Source: Pseudomonas sp. PDNC002
Lineage (GTDB): Bacteria; Pseudomonadota; Gammaproteobacteria; Pseudomonadales; Pseudomonadaceae
DNA length: 64,000 bases
NCBI RefSeq assembly: GCF_016919445.1
Contig: NZ_CP070356.1
Coordinates: 1,681,501 to 1,745,500, forward strand
Direction of reading: 5' to 3'
The notes beneath the pieces are model-generated. The model saw only the letters and a program-made list of their open reading frames with translations. It did no database searches and was not told the origin of the DNA. A program made the position numbers and the translations under genes. This document shows, piece after piece, positions 1-10,028 of the stretch. How positions within the stretch are numbered: position 1 is the first letter of the stretch; every line of letters begins with the position of its first letter.

Positions 1-438
1 GCGCCAGAAATCGGCGGGCGTGCCGCCGCGCTGGTCGACGCCGATCATGGTGTAGATCGACAGGATCAGCGTCGCCGAGGCGATGGCCGCGTAGCGCTCG
101 CCAAGAGCGCCGAGCAGGGTCATGGCGAAGGTGGATAGCGCGAGGCCTGCAACGAACAGCGGCGGGTAGGGGAACAGCAGTTCCACCGCCAGCGAGGCGA
201 TGCTGAAGCAGGCCAGCGTCACCAGCAGCGCCTGCAGGCGACCCAGCCAATGGTCGTCGGTTTCCGCCAGGGCGCTGGCGATGACGCCGAGGAACAGCGG
301 GATCACCAGCTCCGGCCGACCCTGCAGCCAGCAGGCGAGCATGACCCCGCTGAGGGCGACGAACACCCGCAGGCTGTAGGCGAACTTGTCCAGCGCCCAG
401 AGGCGCTGCAGAGACTGGATCAATGGGGAAGAGAACAT
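1..438 (-). CDS. YccS/FUSC-family inner-membrane protein, N-terminal part (runs off the window)
   Basis: Only the first 146 codons are present; the frame stays open to the window edge. The start is the ATG complementary to 436-438. The translation begins MFSSPLIQSLQRLWALDKFA and continues as hydrophobic segments separated by short charged loops (for example around ETDDHWLGR), as in the N-terminal membrane domain of YccS/YhfK-type proteins of the FUSC superfamily. These are large inner-membrane proteins of uncertain substrate, sometimes linked to efflux. It lies downstream of dbpA on the same strand, but a REP pair and a hairpin in the 260-bp gap argue against a tight operon. Family assignment is from recognition of the N-terminus; substrate is unknown. 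Confidence 0.7.
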   Translation of the reverse strand, partial: MFSSPLIQSLQRLWALDKFAYSLRVFVALSGVMLACWLQGRPELVIPLFLGVIASALAETDDHWLGRLQALLVTLACFSIASLAVELLFPYPPLFVAGLALSTFAMTLLGALGERYAAIASATLILSIYTMIGVDQRGGTPADFWR

Positions 439-530
439 GCGCGTGCGGGACTTCCGAATGTCTGCTGCTCAGACTAGCGGAACGTCTCCGAGGCGGCTAT
501 CGCGAGCGCGACAGGTTGTCTGTCGCCCTT

Positions 531-598
531 GTAGGAGCGGAGCTTCTCCGCGATGCTCTTCAGCGGCCCGAGGATTCGCGGACAAGGTCCGCTCCTAC
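531..598. repeat. REP element pair (inverted)
   Basis: GTAGGAGCGGAGCTTCTCCG at 531 is followed by the inverted counterpart ending CCGCTCCTAC at 598, about 20 bp apart. Each half can fold on its own and the two can pair with each other. The same core recurs at least seven more times in the window. Confidence 0.85.
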
Positions 599-611
599 AA
601 AGATCAAGAGC

Positions 612-640
612 CCCTCACCCCAGCCCTGGCTGGGGTGAGG
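612..640. repeat. Palindromic dispersed repeat (CCTCACCCCAGCC type)
   Basis: A nearly perfect inverted repeat whose arms are CCCTCACCCCAGCC and its complement. It belongs to the second dispersed family of the window, seen again near 11.96, 41.3, 44.3 and 63.0 kb. It may act as a transcript-end hairpin for dbpA but has no clear T tract. Confidence 0.6.
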
Positions 641-699
641 GAAAAGCGTTGCTACGGGGCTACCCAGGAATGACCGTTGCTCCTGCACGGGCTTCGGTG

Positions 700-2076
<1,377 letters not shown>

Positions 2077-2395
2077 GAGGAAAGCCCGGATGAATCCATT
2101 GGTCGCGCAGTGTAGCAGGAGAGCACTGAAAAGCGGCTGAGAAGCTGGCGCGGCAAGGGTTTGCACCCATTCGTCAGAATTTCCACAGACAGCGATAAAT
2201 GGATTTTTAGAGAGATTCGCTTTCCGCAGATTTTTGTCGTAGAGTTTCTGCACTGTGTTTGCATGGGTCGCCGTCGATCGTGACCTGATGCGGTCGGTTA
2301 TTCCACCCCGTCCTGCTCGACTCCTTGTAACTCCTTGCAACTCAGTTCCTGGCCATTCGTGGCTAATTTCAAAAATATGTTCCAAGGAGAACACC
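2077..2395 (+). promoter_or_regulatory. Divergent intergenic region and long 5' leader of the cold-shock gene
   Basis: About 320 bp without a gene between dbpA and the cold-shock gene. It is AT-richer around 2195-2260. Cold-shock mRNAs usually carry long leaders, and the start codon here is preceded by a strong AAGGAGA at about 2384-2390. I could not identify a convincing -35/-10 pair, so only the presence of a leader and two divergent promoters is inferred. Confidence 0.4.
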
Positions 2396-2608
2396 ATGTC
2401 GAATCGTCAGAACGGCACCGTCAAGTGGTTCAACGAGACCAAAGGCTACGGCTTCATTACCCCGGAAAGCGGCCCGGACGTTTTCGTTCACTTCCGCGCT
2501 ATCGAAGGTAACGGCTTCAAGACCCTGGCCGAAGGCCAGAAAGTCAGCTTCGAAGTCGTGCAAGGCCAGAAAGGCATGCAGGCCGAGCGCGTACAGGTGA
2601 TCAACTAA
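2396..2608 (+). CDS. Cold-shock domain protein (CspA family)
   Basis: A 70-residue protein that is essentially one cold-shock domain, an OB-fold binding single-stranded RNA/DNA and acting as an RNA chaperone. RNP1 is seen as KGYGFITP and RNP2 as [21 protein letters not shown] is the family signature. The ATG at 2396 follows AAGGAGA with good spacing; the longer upstream reading frame is leader sequence. A strong terminator follows directly. Being next to an RNA helicase suits roles in RNA structure control, although the two are transcribed in opposite directions. Which Csp paralogue it is, and whether it is cold-induced, cannot be told from sequence alone. Confidence 0.95.
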   Translation: MSNRQNGTVKWFNETKGYGFITPESGPDVFVHFRAIEGNGFKTLAEGQKVSFEVVQGQKGMQAERVQVIN

Positions 2609-2626
2609 GATCCCCTGGCGTCAGCC

Positions 2627-2660
2627 GAAAAACCCCGGATGGAAACATCCGGGGTTTTTT
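2627..2660 (+). terminator. Rho-independent terminator of the cold-shock gene
   Basis: Stem CCCCGGATG (2633-2641) pairs with CATCCGGGG (2646-2654) across a GAAA tetraloop, followed by six T residues (2655-2660) and preceded by an A tract. Confidence 0.95.
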
Positions 2661-2716
2661 ATTGCCTATGTTCTTATTGCCTATCGTGCCGCCATCGATT
2701 TCCGGAGTCGCCATCC

Positions 2717-3229
2717 ATGCCATCGTCCGCCTTCCGCCTGCTGCTCGCCGGTCTGCTCGCCTCAGGGAGCGCCATCGCCGCGGATGCACCCGCGCAGCCC
2801 ACGACCTGGGGTTGGGTGGAAACGCTCACCCTGATGCCCGAGCAGGCGCCGCTCAAGGCCAAGCTGGACACCGGCGCGCAGACCTCGGTGATGGATGCAC
2901 GCAACATCACCCGGATCAAGAAGAACGGTGAACGCTGGGTACAGTACGACGTGATGCTCACCGACCCCGCCACCGGCAAGGAAGAACGCCTGCCCTTCGA
3001 GCGGCGCGTCGAGCGCGTGCTGAAATTCAAGACCGCCAGCGGCGTCGAGCGCAGCCCGGTGGTGCTGATGGATGTGTGCCTGGGCGGCAAGGTCTACCGC
3101 GAGCAGTTCACCCTGCGCGACCGCCAGACCCTGGACTATCCGGTACTGCTCGGCCGCCGCACGCTCGAACACCTGGGCGCCGTGGACGCCTCGAAGACGC
3201 AGACCCTGGCGCCCACCTGCAAGCCCTGA
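2717..3229 (+). CDS. Periplasmic retropepsin-like protein (DUF785 / 'ATP-dependent zinc protease' family), copy 1
   Basis: 170 residues. The start at 2717 gives a typical signal peptide, a hydrophobic run ending near ASGSAIA/AD at about residue 22, so the mature protein should be periplasmic. The core motif LDTGAQTSVMDA (Asp51) is the DTG signature of retropepsin-like aspartic proteases. Databases often call this family 'ATP-dependent zinc protease', a name with little support. A second member lies at 7162-7683. Its stop codon abuts that of the convergent transporter gene through a shared TGATCA. Protease activity is inferred from the motif only; a peptidoglycan or envelope role is possible. 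No operon partner is evident. Confidence 0.8.
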   Translation: MPSSAFRLLLAGLLASGSAIAADAPAQPTTWGWVETLTLMPEQAPLKAKLDTGAQTSVMDARNITRIKKNGERWVQYDVMLTDPATGKEERLPFERRVERVLKFKTASGVERSPVVLMDVCLGGKVYREQFTLRDRQTLDYPVLLGRRTLEHLGAVDASKTQTLAPTCKP

Positions 3230-4666
3230 TCAGTGCTCGTCGACACCATGCTGCGGATCGACCCGGCGTGGCGTGGTGCGGCCATCGTCGGCGTTGAGCT
3301 GGAAGAAGATCGCCGCCGCCAGCATCGACAGCACGCCGACGCTGAAGTAGGTCGCGTGGAAGGCTGACAGCACGTCGCCCTGCACGCTTTCCGTATCGCC
3401 GGTGAACCCGCCCAGCAGCGCCGCCGCACAGGCGATGCCCATGCCGATCGACAGTTGCATGACCACCGAGAGCAGGCTGTTGCCGGCGCTGGCGTTGTCG
3501 TCGCGCAGGTCGATCAGGCTGAGGGTGTTCATCGCCGTGAACTGCAGCGAGTTGATTCCGCCCAGTATCGCCAGTTGCACCAGCAGCAGCGCATAGGGTG
3601 TGTCCTGGTCCACCAGTCCCAGGCTGGCGATCATCGCGCCCAGCAGCAGCGTGTTGCTCACCAGTAGCTTGCGATAGCCGAACAGGTCCAGCAGCGGCCG
3701 CGCCAGCGACTTGATCACCATGGCCGCCAACGCCATCGGGATCATGGTCATGCCCGCTCGCGATGGCGAGAAGCCCAGGCCGACCTGCAACAGCAGCGGC
3801 GTGAGGAAGGGCAGGGAACCGCTGCCCAGGCGCGCGAACAGGTTGCCCAGCAGGCCTACGGCGAATGTCCGCGTGGTGAACAGCGATGGCGGGAACAACG
3901 GTGCCTCGATGCGCAGCGCACGCAGCCAATAGGCCGCCAGCAGCACCAATCCGCCTATCAGCAGCAGGACCACGCGCACGTGGGGCATGTGCAGCTCGCC
4001 GAGGCCTTCCAGGGCAATGGTGATGAGTACCATGGCGCCGCCGAACAGCAGGAAACCGATCGAGTCGAAGCGCGTCGCGCGCACGCCGTGCAGGTCCGGC
4101 ATCAGGCGCAAGGCGACGATGAAACCGACCAGCCCGACCGGCAGGTTGATCAGGAAGATCCAGTGCCAGCTGGCGTACTCCACCAGCCAGCCACCCATGG
4201 TCGGGCCGGCCAGCGGGCCGAGCAGGCCGGGGATGGTGACGAAGCTGAGGATGCGCACCAGCTCCGTGCGCGGGTAGACGCGCAGGATCACCAGGCGCCC
4301 CACCGGCATCATCAGCGCGCCGCCGATGCCTTGCACCACGCGTGCGCCGACCAGGGTGCCGAGGGTCGTCGACAGCGCGCAGAGCAGCGAGCCGAGGCTG
4401 AACAGGAAGATCGCGAAGAGGAACACCCGGCGCGTGCCGAAGCGGTCGGAGATCCAGCCGGAGGAAGGTATCAGCAGCGCCACCGTGAGCAGGTAGGCGA
4501 TCACCACGCCCTGCATGCGCAGCGGGTCCTCGTCCAGCGAACGGGCCATGCTCGGCAGCGCGGTATTGAGGATGGTGCCGTCCAGGGCCTGCATGAAGAA
4601 GGCAATGGCGACCAGCCAGGGCAGCAGGCGCGCCACGCGGGGCGTGAGGATGAAGGGTTCGCTCAT
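3230..4666 (-). CDS. MFS multidrug exporter, DHA2 family, MdtD-like
   Basis: 478 residues with about 14 hydrophobic segments. Diagnostic stretches are DGTILNTALPSMA near the N-terminus (motif D1 of the DHA2 family), SDRFGTRRVF (motif A), RVVQGIGGALMMPVGRL (motif B) and GPTMGGWLVEYASWHWIFLI (motif C of drug:H+ antiporters). The sequence follows E. coli MdtD over its length, so it is probably a proton-driven drug exporter in the inner membrane. In E. coli mdtD lies with the RND genes mdtABC; no RND or membrane-fusion gene is present here. Convergent with the preceding gene with abutting stops. Substrate unknown. Confidence 0.88.
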   Translation of the reverse strand: MSEPFILTPRVARLLPWLVAIAFFMQALDGTILNTALPSMARSLDEDPLRMQGVVIAYLLTVALLIPSSGWISDRFGTRRVFLFAIFLFSLGSLLCALSTTLGTLVGARVVQGIGGALMMPVGRLVILRVYPRTELVRILSFVTIPGLLGPLAGPTMGGWLVEYASWHWIFLINLPVGLVGFIVALRLMPDLHGVRATRFDSIGFLLFGGAMVLITIALEGLGELHMPHVRVVLLLIGGLVLLAAYWLRALRIEAPLFPPSLFTTRTFAVGLLGNLFARLGSGSLPFLTPLLLQVGLGFSPSRAGMTMIPMALAAMVIKSLARPLLDLFGYRKLLVSNTLLLGAMIASLGLVDQDTPYALLLVQLAILGGINSLQFTAMNTLSLIDLRDDNASAGNSLLSVVMQLSIGMGIACAAALLGGFTGDTESVQGDVLSAFHATYFSVGVLSMLAAAIFFQLNADDGRTTPRRVDPQHGVDEH

Positions 4667-4935
4667 GATCGGTCCGTCGGGCGGGGATGGCTCTAGCTTA
4701 GGGAATCTTTGGCGAACGTGGGGGAAATGCTACGACGGCTCTGAGGAGATTCTCGGGACTGATGGTACGAATGCGCTTTCGTGGCTGCTGGACAAGTTCC
4801 CCGTCGCCGCCCCTTGGAAGGTACCTTGCTCGACACTGTGATCGAGCGGCGTTTTTCGTCCGGGATGTCGTCCGTGGCGGAACAACGGCCCAGGCTACCG
4901 GTCGATATTGCGTCCGTTATTCCCAGGAGTCGGCC

Positions 4936-5478
4936 ATGTCCGTCAAACCCCGTGTCACCCTCGCCCTGGCCGCTCTGCTGGCGGCTTCTTCCGCATTCGC
5001 CTTCAACCTTGGTGACGCTGCCAAGGCGGTGTCCGGCGCAACCGGCGCCGACACCTCGCGGGTGGCCTCCACGCCACAGACCAGCGGCCTGCTCGATGCA
5101 CTCACCGGCCAGCTCGGTGTCAGCGATGAACAGGCTCTCGGCGGCACTGGCGCCTTGCTTGGCCTCGCGAAGAACAAACTCAGCAGTGGTGACTATTCGC
5201 AGCTGGCGAAGACCGTTCCCGGGCTCGACAAGCTCACCGGCAGCAATGCCCTGGGCGGCCTCGGTGGCCAGCTCGGCAATCTGGGCGGCGGCGCCTCCAG
5301 CGGCCTGCTGGGCAACGTCAGCAGCATGGGGGATGTCAGCAAGGCCTTCGGTGCGCTGGGCATGGATCAGGAGATGACCGGCAAATTCTCCAGCGTGCTG
5401 CTGGATTACCTCGGCAAGCAGGGCCTGAACAGCAACCTGCTCAGCACCCTGGGCAGCCTCTGGGGCACCGGCGCCTGA
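4936..5478 (+). CDS. Secreted DUF2780 protein, copy 1
   Basis: 180 residues. The ATG at 4936 follows AGGAG at 4925 and opens a signal peptide (cleavage probably after AASSAFA, near residue 24). The mature part is small-residue rich with a Gly/Leu-rich middle, followed by the family core (LGVSDEQALGGTGALLGLA) and a C-terminal region DYLGKQGLNSNLLSTLGSLW. It is a VcgC/VcgE-type DUF2780 protein of unknown function. A paralogue starts 98 bp downstream with the same core motifs, so the pair probably arose by tandem duplication. The extended region between 4667 and 4935 holds no gene that I can support. Confidence 0.75.
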   Translation: MSVKPRVTLALAALLAASSAFAFNLGDAAKAVSGATGADTSRVASTPQTSGLLDALTGQLGVSDEQALGGTGALLGLAKNKLSSGDYSQLAKTVPGLDKLTGSNALGGLGGQLGNLGGGASSGLLGNVSSMGDVSKAFGALGMDQEMTGKFSSVLLDYLGKQGLNSNLLSTLGSLWGTGA

Positions 5479-5575
5479 TATCCGCCGGCCGGCGCGGAAC
5501 CGCGGGTTGGCGCGCCGGTCCTATCGACGATCCGACTCCGTCCTGGGGCCGGACTTCCGTTCTTCGGAGTCGTCG

Positions 5576-6136
5576 ATGTACACCCGATCCGTCGTCTTCC
5601 TGGCCGCCTGCCTGGCTGTTGCACCCGTGTTCGCCGCCACCTTCACCGAGACCGGCGAGCCCATCGCCACGACGGAGAGCGTGCCGCCAGCCGCCACCGC
5701 GTTGCTGGGCAACCTCACCCATCAGCTGGGTGTCAGCGAGCAGCAGGCGATTGGCGGCACCGGTGCATTGCTCGGGCTGGCGCTGAACAACCTGAAAGAC
5801 ACCGACACCGCGCAATTGCAGAAATCCCTCCCGGACCTGCGGCAGCTCGCCGGCACCAGCTCGCTGGGTGACCTGGGCGGCGCGCTGGGTGGATTCGGCG
5901 GGCTGGGCAATGCCGCCGCGCTGCTCGGCGGGATCAACGACCTGCAGGATGTCGACCAGATTTTCAACGTGCTGGGCATGGACCAGTCGATGATTGGCCG
6001 CTTCGCCGGGGTCATCCTCGATTACTTCAATCAGCAGGGCCTGAACGGCCAACTGCTGGGTACGCTGGGCGGCCTGTGGGGCACGCCTGCCGCGCCGGCG
6101 ACGCCGGTTGCACCGGTGGCCGGACGGGGCGCGTAA
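5576..6136 (+). CDS. Secreted DUF2780 protein, copy 2
   Basis: 186 residues from the ATG at 5576, preceded by GGAG at 5566. It has a signal peptide ending near VAPVFAA. It shares LGVSEQQAIGGTGALLGLAL, a Gly-rich middle, VLGMDQSMIGRFAGVILDYF and LGTLGGLWGT with the upstream copy, then ends in a Pro/Ala/Val-rich tail absent from copy 1. Function is unknown. The two copies are collinear and probably co-transcribed. It is convergent with the acyltransferase gene, with a 6-bp gap between the stop codons and no obvious terminator. Confidence 0.75.
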   Translation: MYTRSVVFLAACLAVAPVFAATFTETGEPIATTESVPPAATALLGNLTHQLGVSEQQAIGGTGALLGLALNNLKDTDTAQLQKSLPDLRQLAGTSSLGDLGGALGGFGGLGNAAALLGGINDLQDVDQIFNVLGMDQSMIGRFAGVILDYFNQQGLNGQLLGTLGGLWGTPAAPATPVAPVAGRGA

Positions 6137-6142
6137 CCGGCT

Positions 6143-7027
6143 TCAGAACTCCTGGCGCAACCGCTCGATGCGCGCGTCCTTCTCTTCCCACAGGCGCGAC
6201 ACCCAGTCCTGCACGTACTGGCGGAATTGGGCGTCATTTTCGTAATCGCCCTGCCATAGTGCAGGGTCGATCTCGCGGGCCTGGATATCCACGATCACTC
6301 GCGGCACGCGTCCGCACAGCAGGTCCCAGAAGCCGGGCCGCGGGCCCTTCGGATAGACCAGTGTGACATCCAGCAGGGTATCGAGTTGCTCGCCCAGTGC
6401 CGCCAGCACGAAGGCCACGCCGCCGGCCTTGGGGCGCAGCAGGTTCTGGTAGGGCGATTGCTGCTGGGCCTGCTTGGCCGGGGTGAAGCGCGTGCCTTCC
6501 AGGTAGTTCACCACGGTCACCGGCATGCGCTTGAACTTCTCGCAGGCGGCCTTGGTGATTTCCAGGTCCTTGCCCTTGAGCTCGGGGTGCTTCTCCAGGA
6601 AGGCCTTGCTGTAGCGCTTCATGAAGGGGTAGTCGAGAGCCCAGAAGGCCAGGCCGAGGAAGGGCACCCAGATCAACTCCTTCTTCAGGAAGAACTTGAA
6701 ATAGGGCGTCTTGCGATTGAACGCCTGCACCAGCGCCGGGATGTCGACCCAGGACTGGTGGTTGCTGATCACCAGGTAGGAAGTGTCGCCGCGTAATTGG
6801 CCGGCACCGCGGATGTCCCAGACGGTCGGGGTCATCAGGGCGAAGATGGCCTTGTCGATTTCCGCCCAGGTCTCGGCGATCCACATCACGCCGCGTGAGC
6901 AGGCGTCCTTCGCCGCCTGGCCAGGCAGGACCAGCTTGAGCAGTGCGATCAGCAGCATCGGGCCGATCAGGATCAGGGTGTTGAGCAGCAGTAAAAGGCT
7001 GGCGAGTACGCCGGTCAGTGCCCGCAT
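6143..7027 (-). CDS. Membrane acyltransferase of the PlsC superfamily, YihG-like
   Basis: 294 residues with an N-terminal hydrophobic helix (about 5-33). The acyltransferase motif I is NHQSWVD (His90, Asp95), and motif III is EGTRF. The stretch KKELIWVPFLGLAFWALDYP and the GKDLEITKAACEKFKRMP region align closely with E. coli YihG, so it should transfer acyl chains to lysophospholipid or a related acceptor at the inner membrane. The start at 7027 is preceded by AAGGAA; the longer reading frame upstream lacks similarity. Divergent from the second DTG-type gene. Confidence 0.88.
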   Translation of the reverse strand: MRALTGVLASLLLLLNTLILIGPMLLIALLKLVLPGQAAKDACSRGVMWIAETWAEIDKAIFALMTPTVWDIRGAGQLRGDTSYLVISNHQSWVDIPALVQAFNRKTPYFKFFLKKELIWVPFLGLAFWALDYPFMKRYSKAFLEKHPELKGKDLEITKAACEKFKRMPVTVVNYLEGTRFTPAKQAQQQSPYQNLLRPKAGGVAFVLAALGEQLDTLLDVTLVYPKGPRPGFWDLLCGRVPRVIVDIQAREIDPALWQGDYENDAQFRQYVQDWVSRLWEEKDARIERLRQEF

Positions 7028-7161
7028 GAGGTCCGTTCCTTGTGCGACAGTGGCGCGGCCATGATACGCAGACAATTCCTCCGGCCCAAGCCGGGCAGGT
7101 ATGGCGAACCAATGGCCGTCGTGCTAGTCCTATGCGACGTATTCCACCCCGGAGATTTCGC

Positions 7162-7683
7162 GTGAAACGCGCCCTCGCCCTGCTTTCCCTTTTCGCATTG
7201 CCTGGCCTTGCGCTGGCTGCTGAAACCAAACTCTACGGCCGCTACGAATGGGTCAGCCTGCCCGAACTCAACCAGACCCTGCAGGCCAAGATGGACACCG
7301 GCGCCTACACCTCGTCGCTGTCGGCCAAGGACATCCAGATCTTCCAGCGCGACGGCGAGGACTGGGTGCGCTTCAAGCTGGCCACCAAGGATGGCGGTGA
7401 TTCGGTCTACGAGCACAAGCTCTCGCGCATCTCGAAGATCAAGAACCGCTCCGATGGCGCCGGCGAGGACGAAGAGGAAGAGTCCGCTCCCGGCCTCAGC
7501 CAGCGCCCGGTGATCGAGCTGCCGGTGTGCCTGGGCGGCGACCAGCGCACCATCGAGGTCAACCTCACCGACCGTAGCCACTTCAACTACCCCTTCCTGA
7601 TGGGCGCCAAGGGCCTGCGCAAGTTCCACGTAGCGGTGGATGCGGGCGAGCGCTTCGTGGCCGGCAAGCCGGATTGCTCCTGA
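7162..7683 (+). CDS. Periplasmic retropepsin-like protein (DUF785 / 'ATP-dependent zinc protease' family), copy 2
   Basis: 173 residues from a GTG at 7162 that follows GGAGA with 6-nt spacing; an upstream ATG would add an unlikely arginine-rich prefix. The signal peptide is clear (cleavage near ALAA/ET, residue 20). The active-site-like motif is MDTGAYTSSLSA (Asp45). Compared with copy 1 it has an acidic insertion (GEDEEEES) before the conserved RPVIELPVCLGG segment. The conserved tail HFNYPFLMGAKGLR corresponds to LDYPVLLGRRTLE in copy 1. It ends 65 bp upstream of creB on the same strand, so a functional link to envelope sensing is possible but unproven. Confidence 0.8.
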   Translation: MKRALALLSLFALPGLALAAETKLYGRYEWVSLPELNQTLQAKMDTGAYTSSLSAKDIQIFQRDGEDWVRFKLATKDGGDSVYEHKLSRISKIKNRSDGAGEDEEEESAPGLSQRPVIELPVCLGGDQRTIEVNLTDRSHFNYPFLMGAKGLRKFHVAVDAGERFVAGKPDCS

Positions 7684-7748
7684 TCCTCGATTGACGCGGC
7701 GCAGGGCATGATGGACCCTTCCGGAACCTTCCAGGGAATCGGAATCCC

Positions 7749-8438
7749 ATGCCCCACATCCTCATCGTCGAAGATGAAGCCGCCATCGCCGACACGCTGC
7801 TCTATGCCCTGCAGGCCGAAGGTTTCGAGACGACCTGGCTGAACCTCGCGGGTGCCGCCCTCGAACGCCTGCAGCAGGGCACCTTCGACCTCGTCATCCT
7901 CGACGTCGGCCTGCCGGACATCAGCGGCTTCGAAGCCTGCAAGCAGCTTCGCCGTTTCTCCGACGTGCCGGTGATCTTCCTCACCGCGCGCAACGCCGAG
8001 ATCGACCGCGTGGTGGGGCTGGAAATCGGCGCCGACGACTACGTCGTCAAACCTTTCAGCCCGCGTGAAGTCGCCGCGCGGGTCAAGGCCATCCTCAAAC
8101 GCACCGCACCGCGCGAGGCGCCCGCCGCCGTCGCCGAATCCAACGGCCCATTCGAGGTGGACGAGGAGCGCTTCCAGATTCGCTACCACGGCCAGTCGCT
8201 GGCCCTGACCCGCCATGAATTCCGCCTGCTGCAAACGCTGCTGGCGCGACCCGAGCGGGTGTTCAGCCGCGAGCAGTTGCTCGATGCCCTGGGCGTCGCT
8301 GCCGACGCAGGCTACGAGCGCAACGTCGACAGCCACATCAAGAGCCTGCGCGCCAAGCTGCGCCAGGTCGCCCCCGCCGCCGAACCGATCCAGACCCACC
8401 GCGGCCTGGGCTACAGCTACGCGCCGGACAAGAGCTGA
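7749..8438 (+). CDS. creB: Two-component response regulator CreB
   Basis: 229 residues, OmpR/PhoB type. The receiver domain (1-115) has acidic residues Glu8/Asp9, phospho-acceptor Asp52 in VILDVGLP and Lys in DDYVVKPFSPRE. The C-terminal winged-helix domain (about 135-225) contains LTRHEFRLLQTLL and ends YSYAPDKS. The last base of its TGA is the first base of the creC ATG (ATGA overlap), which indicates translational coupling. CreBC is known in pseudomonads to control creD and to affect beta-lactam response and biofilm. I looked for TTCAC-N6-TTCAC Cre-tags upstream of creD and did not find one. Confidence 0.93.
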   Translation: MPHILIVEDEAAIADTLLYALQAEGFETTWLNLAGAALERLQQGTFDLVILDVGLPDISGFEACKQLRRFSDVPVIFLTARNAEIDRVVGLEIGADDYVVKPFSPREVAARVKAILKRTAPREAPAAVAESNGPFEVDEERFQIRYHGQSLALTRHEFRLLQTLLARPERVFSREQLLDALGVAADAGYERNVDSHIKSLRAKLRQVAPAAEPIQTHRGLGYSYAPDKS

Positions 8439-9853
8439 TGCGCCTGTCGCTGCGGATCTTCCTGGTCTACTTCTTCTTCGTCGGGCTGACCGGCTGGTTC
8501 GTCCTGCGCACGGTGATGGACGAGATTCGTCCCGGCGTGCGCCAGTCCAGCGAAGAGACCCTGGTGGATACCGCCAACCTGCTGGCCGAGATTCTCCAGG
8601 GCGACGTGAGGAGCGGCACCCTCGACCAGAGTCGGCTGCCCGCCATCCTCCGTGCCTATGGCGCGCGCAGTCCGCAGGCGGATATCTGGGGCGTGAACAA
8701 GACTGCGGTGAACCACCGCATCTACGTCACCGACGCACGCGGTATCGTCCTGCTGGATTCCCTCGGCCAGGCCGTGGGCCAGGACTATTCGCGCTGGAAC
8801 GACGTCTACCGGACCCTGCGAGGCCAGTACGGCGCGCGCTCCAGCCGTGAGTCGGCGGACGACCCGGAGTCCTCGGTGATGTACGTCGCCGCGCCGATCC
8901 GCGATGGCGAGAAGATCATCGGCGCGGTCTCGGTCTCCAAACCCAACCGCACGCTGCAGCCCTATATCGACCGTTCGCAGCGGCGCCTCGCGTGGCTCGG
9001 TGCGGGGCTGATCGTGCTCGGCCTGCTGGTGGGCGCGGGGCTGTCCTGGTGGCTGAGCCGCTCGCTGGATCGCCTGACGCGGTACGCCCAGGCCGTCAGC
9101 GAAGGACGCCGCGCAGAGCTGCCGCGCTATCGCGGTGGCGAGATGGCGCAACTGGCCGGCGCCGTGGAGCGCATGCGTGTGCAACTGGAGGGCAAGGATT
9201 ACGTCGAGCGCTACGTGCACACCCTGACCCACGAACTGAAGAGCCCGCTGGCGGCGATCCGTGGCGCGGCGGAGCTGCTCGAAGGCGAGATGCCCGCCGA
9301 GCAGCGAGCGCGCTTCGTCGGCAACATCGCCGGCGAAAGCGAGCGCCTGCAGCAACTGATCGAACGGTTGCTGAACCTAGCCCAGGTGGAACAGCGCCAG
9401 GGGCTGGAAGAGCGCGTGCCGGTGGCCTTGCATGAACTGGCGAGCGAACTGATCGACGAGCGTATGGCGCGGGTGCAGGGCGTGCAGCTGGAGAACGCTA
9501 TTCCATCGCAGGCGACGGTACACGGCGAGCGCTTCCTGCTGCGCCAGGCGCTGGGAAACCTGCTGGACAACGCACTGGATTTCACGCCGGCCGGCGGTGT
9601 GATTCGCTTCGAAGCGCAGCGCGAAGGCGAGGGCTGGCGCGTCGAGCTGTTCAACCAGGGTGAAGCCATTCCGGAGTTCGCCCTGCCGCGCCTGACCGAG
9701 CGTTTCTACTCTCTGCCGCGCCCAGCGAGCGGCCGCAAGAGCACCGGGCTGGGGCTCAATTTCGTGGCCGAGGTGGCAACGCTGCACGGCGGTGAATTGA
9801 GTGTCGAAAACGTCGAGGGCGGGGTGCGCGCGAGCCTGCTCTTGCCCTCGTAG
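8438..9853 (+). CDS. creC: Sensor histidine kinase CreC
   Basis: 471 residues. One membrane helix at the N-terminus (about 5-25) and another near 183-205 flank a periplasmic sensor domain. A HAMP-like linker follows, then the phospho-acceptor helix THELKSPLAAIRGAAELL (His265), N-box NLLDNALDF and G-box GLGLNFVAEV. It is the partner kinase of CreB. Its TAG stop codon lies inside the first bases of a REP element that starts at 9850, so the final codons (LLLPS) abut the repeat directly. Confidence 0.93.
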   Translation: MRLSLRIFLVYFFFVGLTGWFVLRTVMDEIRPGVRQSSEETLVDTANLLAEILQGDVRSGTLDQSRLPAILRAYGARSPQADIWGVNKTAVNHRIYVTDARGIVLLDSLGQAVGQDYSRWNDVYRTLRGQYGARSSRESADDPESSVMYVAAPIRDGEKIIGAVSVSKPNRTLQPYIDRSQRRLAWLGAGLIVLGLLVGAGLSWWLSRSLDRLTRYAQAVSEGRRAELPRYRGGEMAQLAGAVERMRVQLEGKDYVERYVHTLTHELKSPLAAIRGAAELLEGEMPAEQRARFVGNIAGESERLQQLIERLLNLAQVEQRQGLEERVPVALHELASELIDERMARVQGVQLENAIPSQATVHGERFLLRQALGNLLDNALDFTPAGGVIRFEAQREGEGWRVELFNQGEAIPEFALPRLTERFYSLPRPASGRKSTGLGLNFVAEVATLHGGELSVENVEGGVRASLLLPS

Positions 9854-9919
9854 GAGCGGAGCTTCTCCGCGATGCTCTTTGCGTGTGATGGGCCTTTCGC
9901 GGACAAGGTCCGCTCCTAC
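9850..9919. repeat. REP element pair overlapping the creC stop codon
   Basis: GTAGGAGCGGAGCTTCTCCG starts at 9850 and the inverted half ends at 9919 (CCGCTCCTAC). Bases 9851-9853 of the element are the creC TAG stop codon. The element separates creBC from creD. Confidence 0.85.
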
Positions 9920-10028
9920 GAAAAGCCATAGCCACACAATCCCCACAGAAGCTCCACATTTCTCCCCGAGCGTCACCACGCGCGAACCCCAAGCTCTCTC
10001 CGTCTTCCATCCACGGAGAAAGCCTTCG

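Noticed and set aside
3225..3235. TGATCA at stop-to-stop junctions (here and at 19847-19852) as a functional site
   Set aside because: TGA and its complement TCA placed back to back produce TGATCA automatically; no further signal is needed to explain it.
9920..10028. Cre-tag (TTCAC-N6-TTCAC) upstream of creD
   Set aside because: No pair of TTCAC motifs was found on either strand of this gap.
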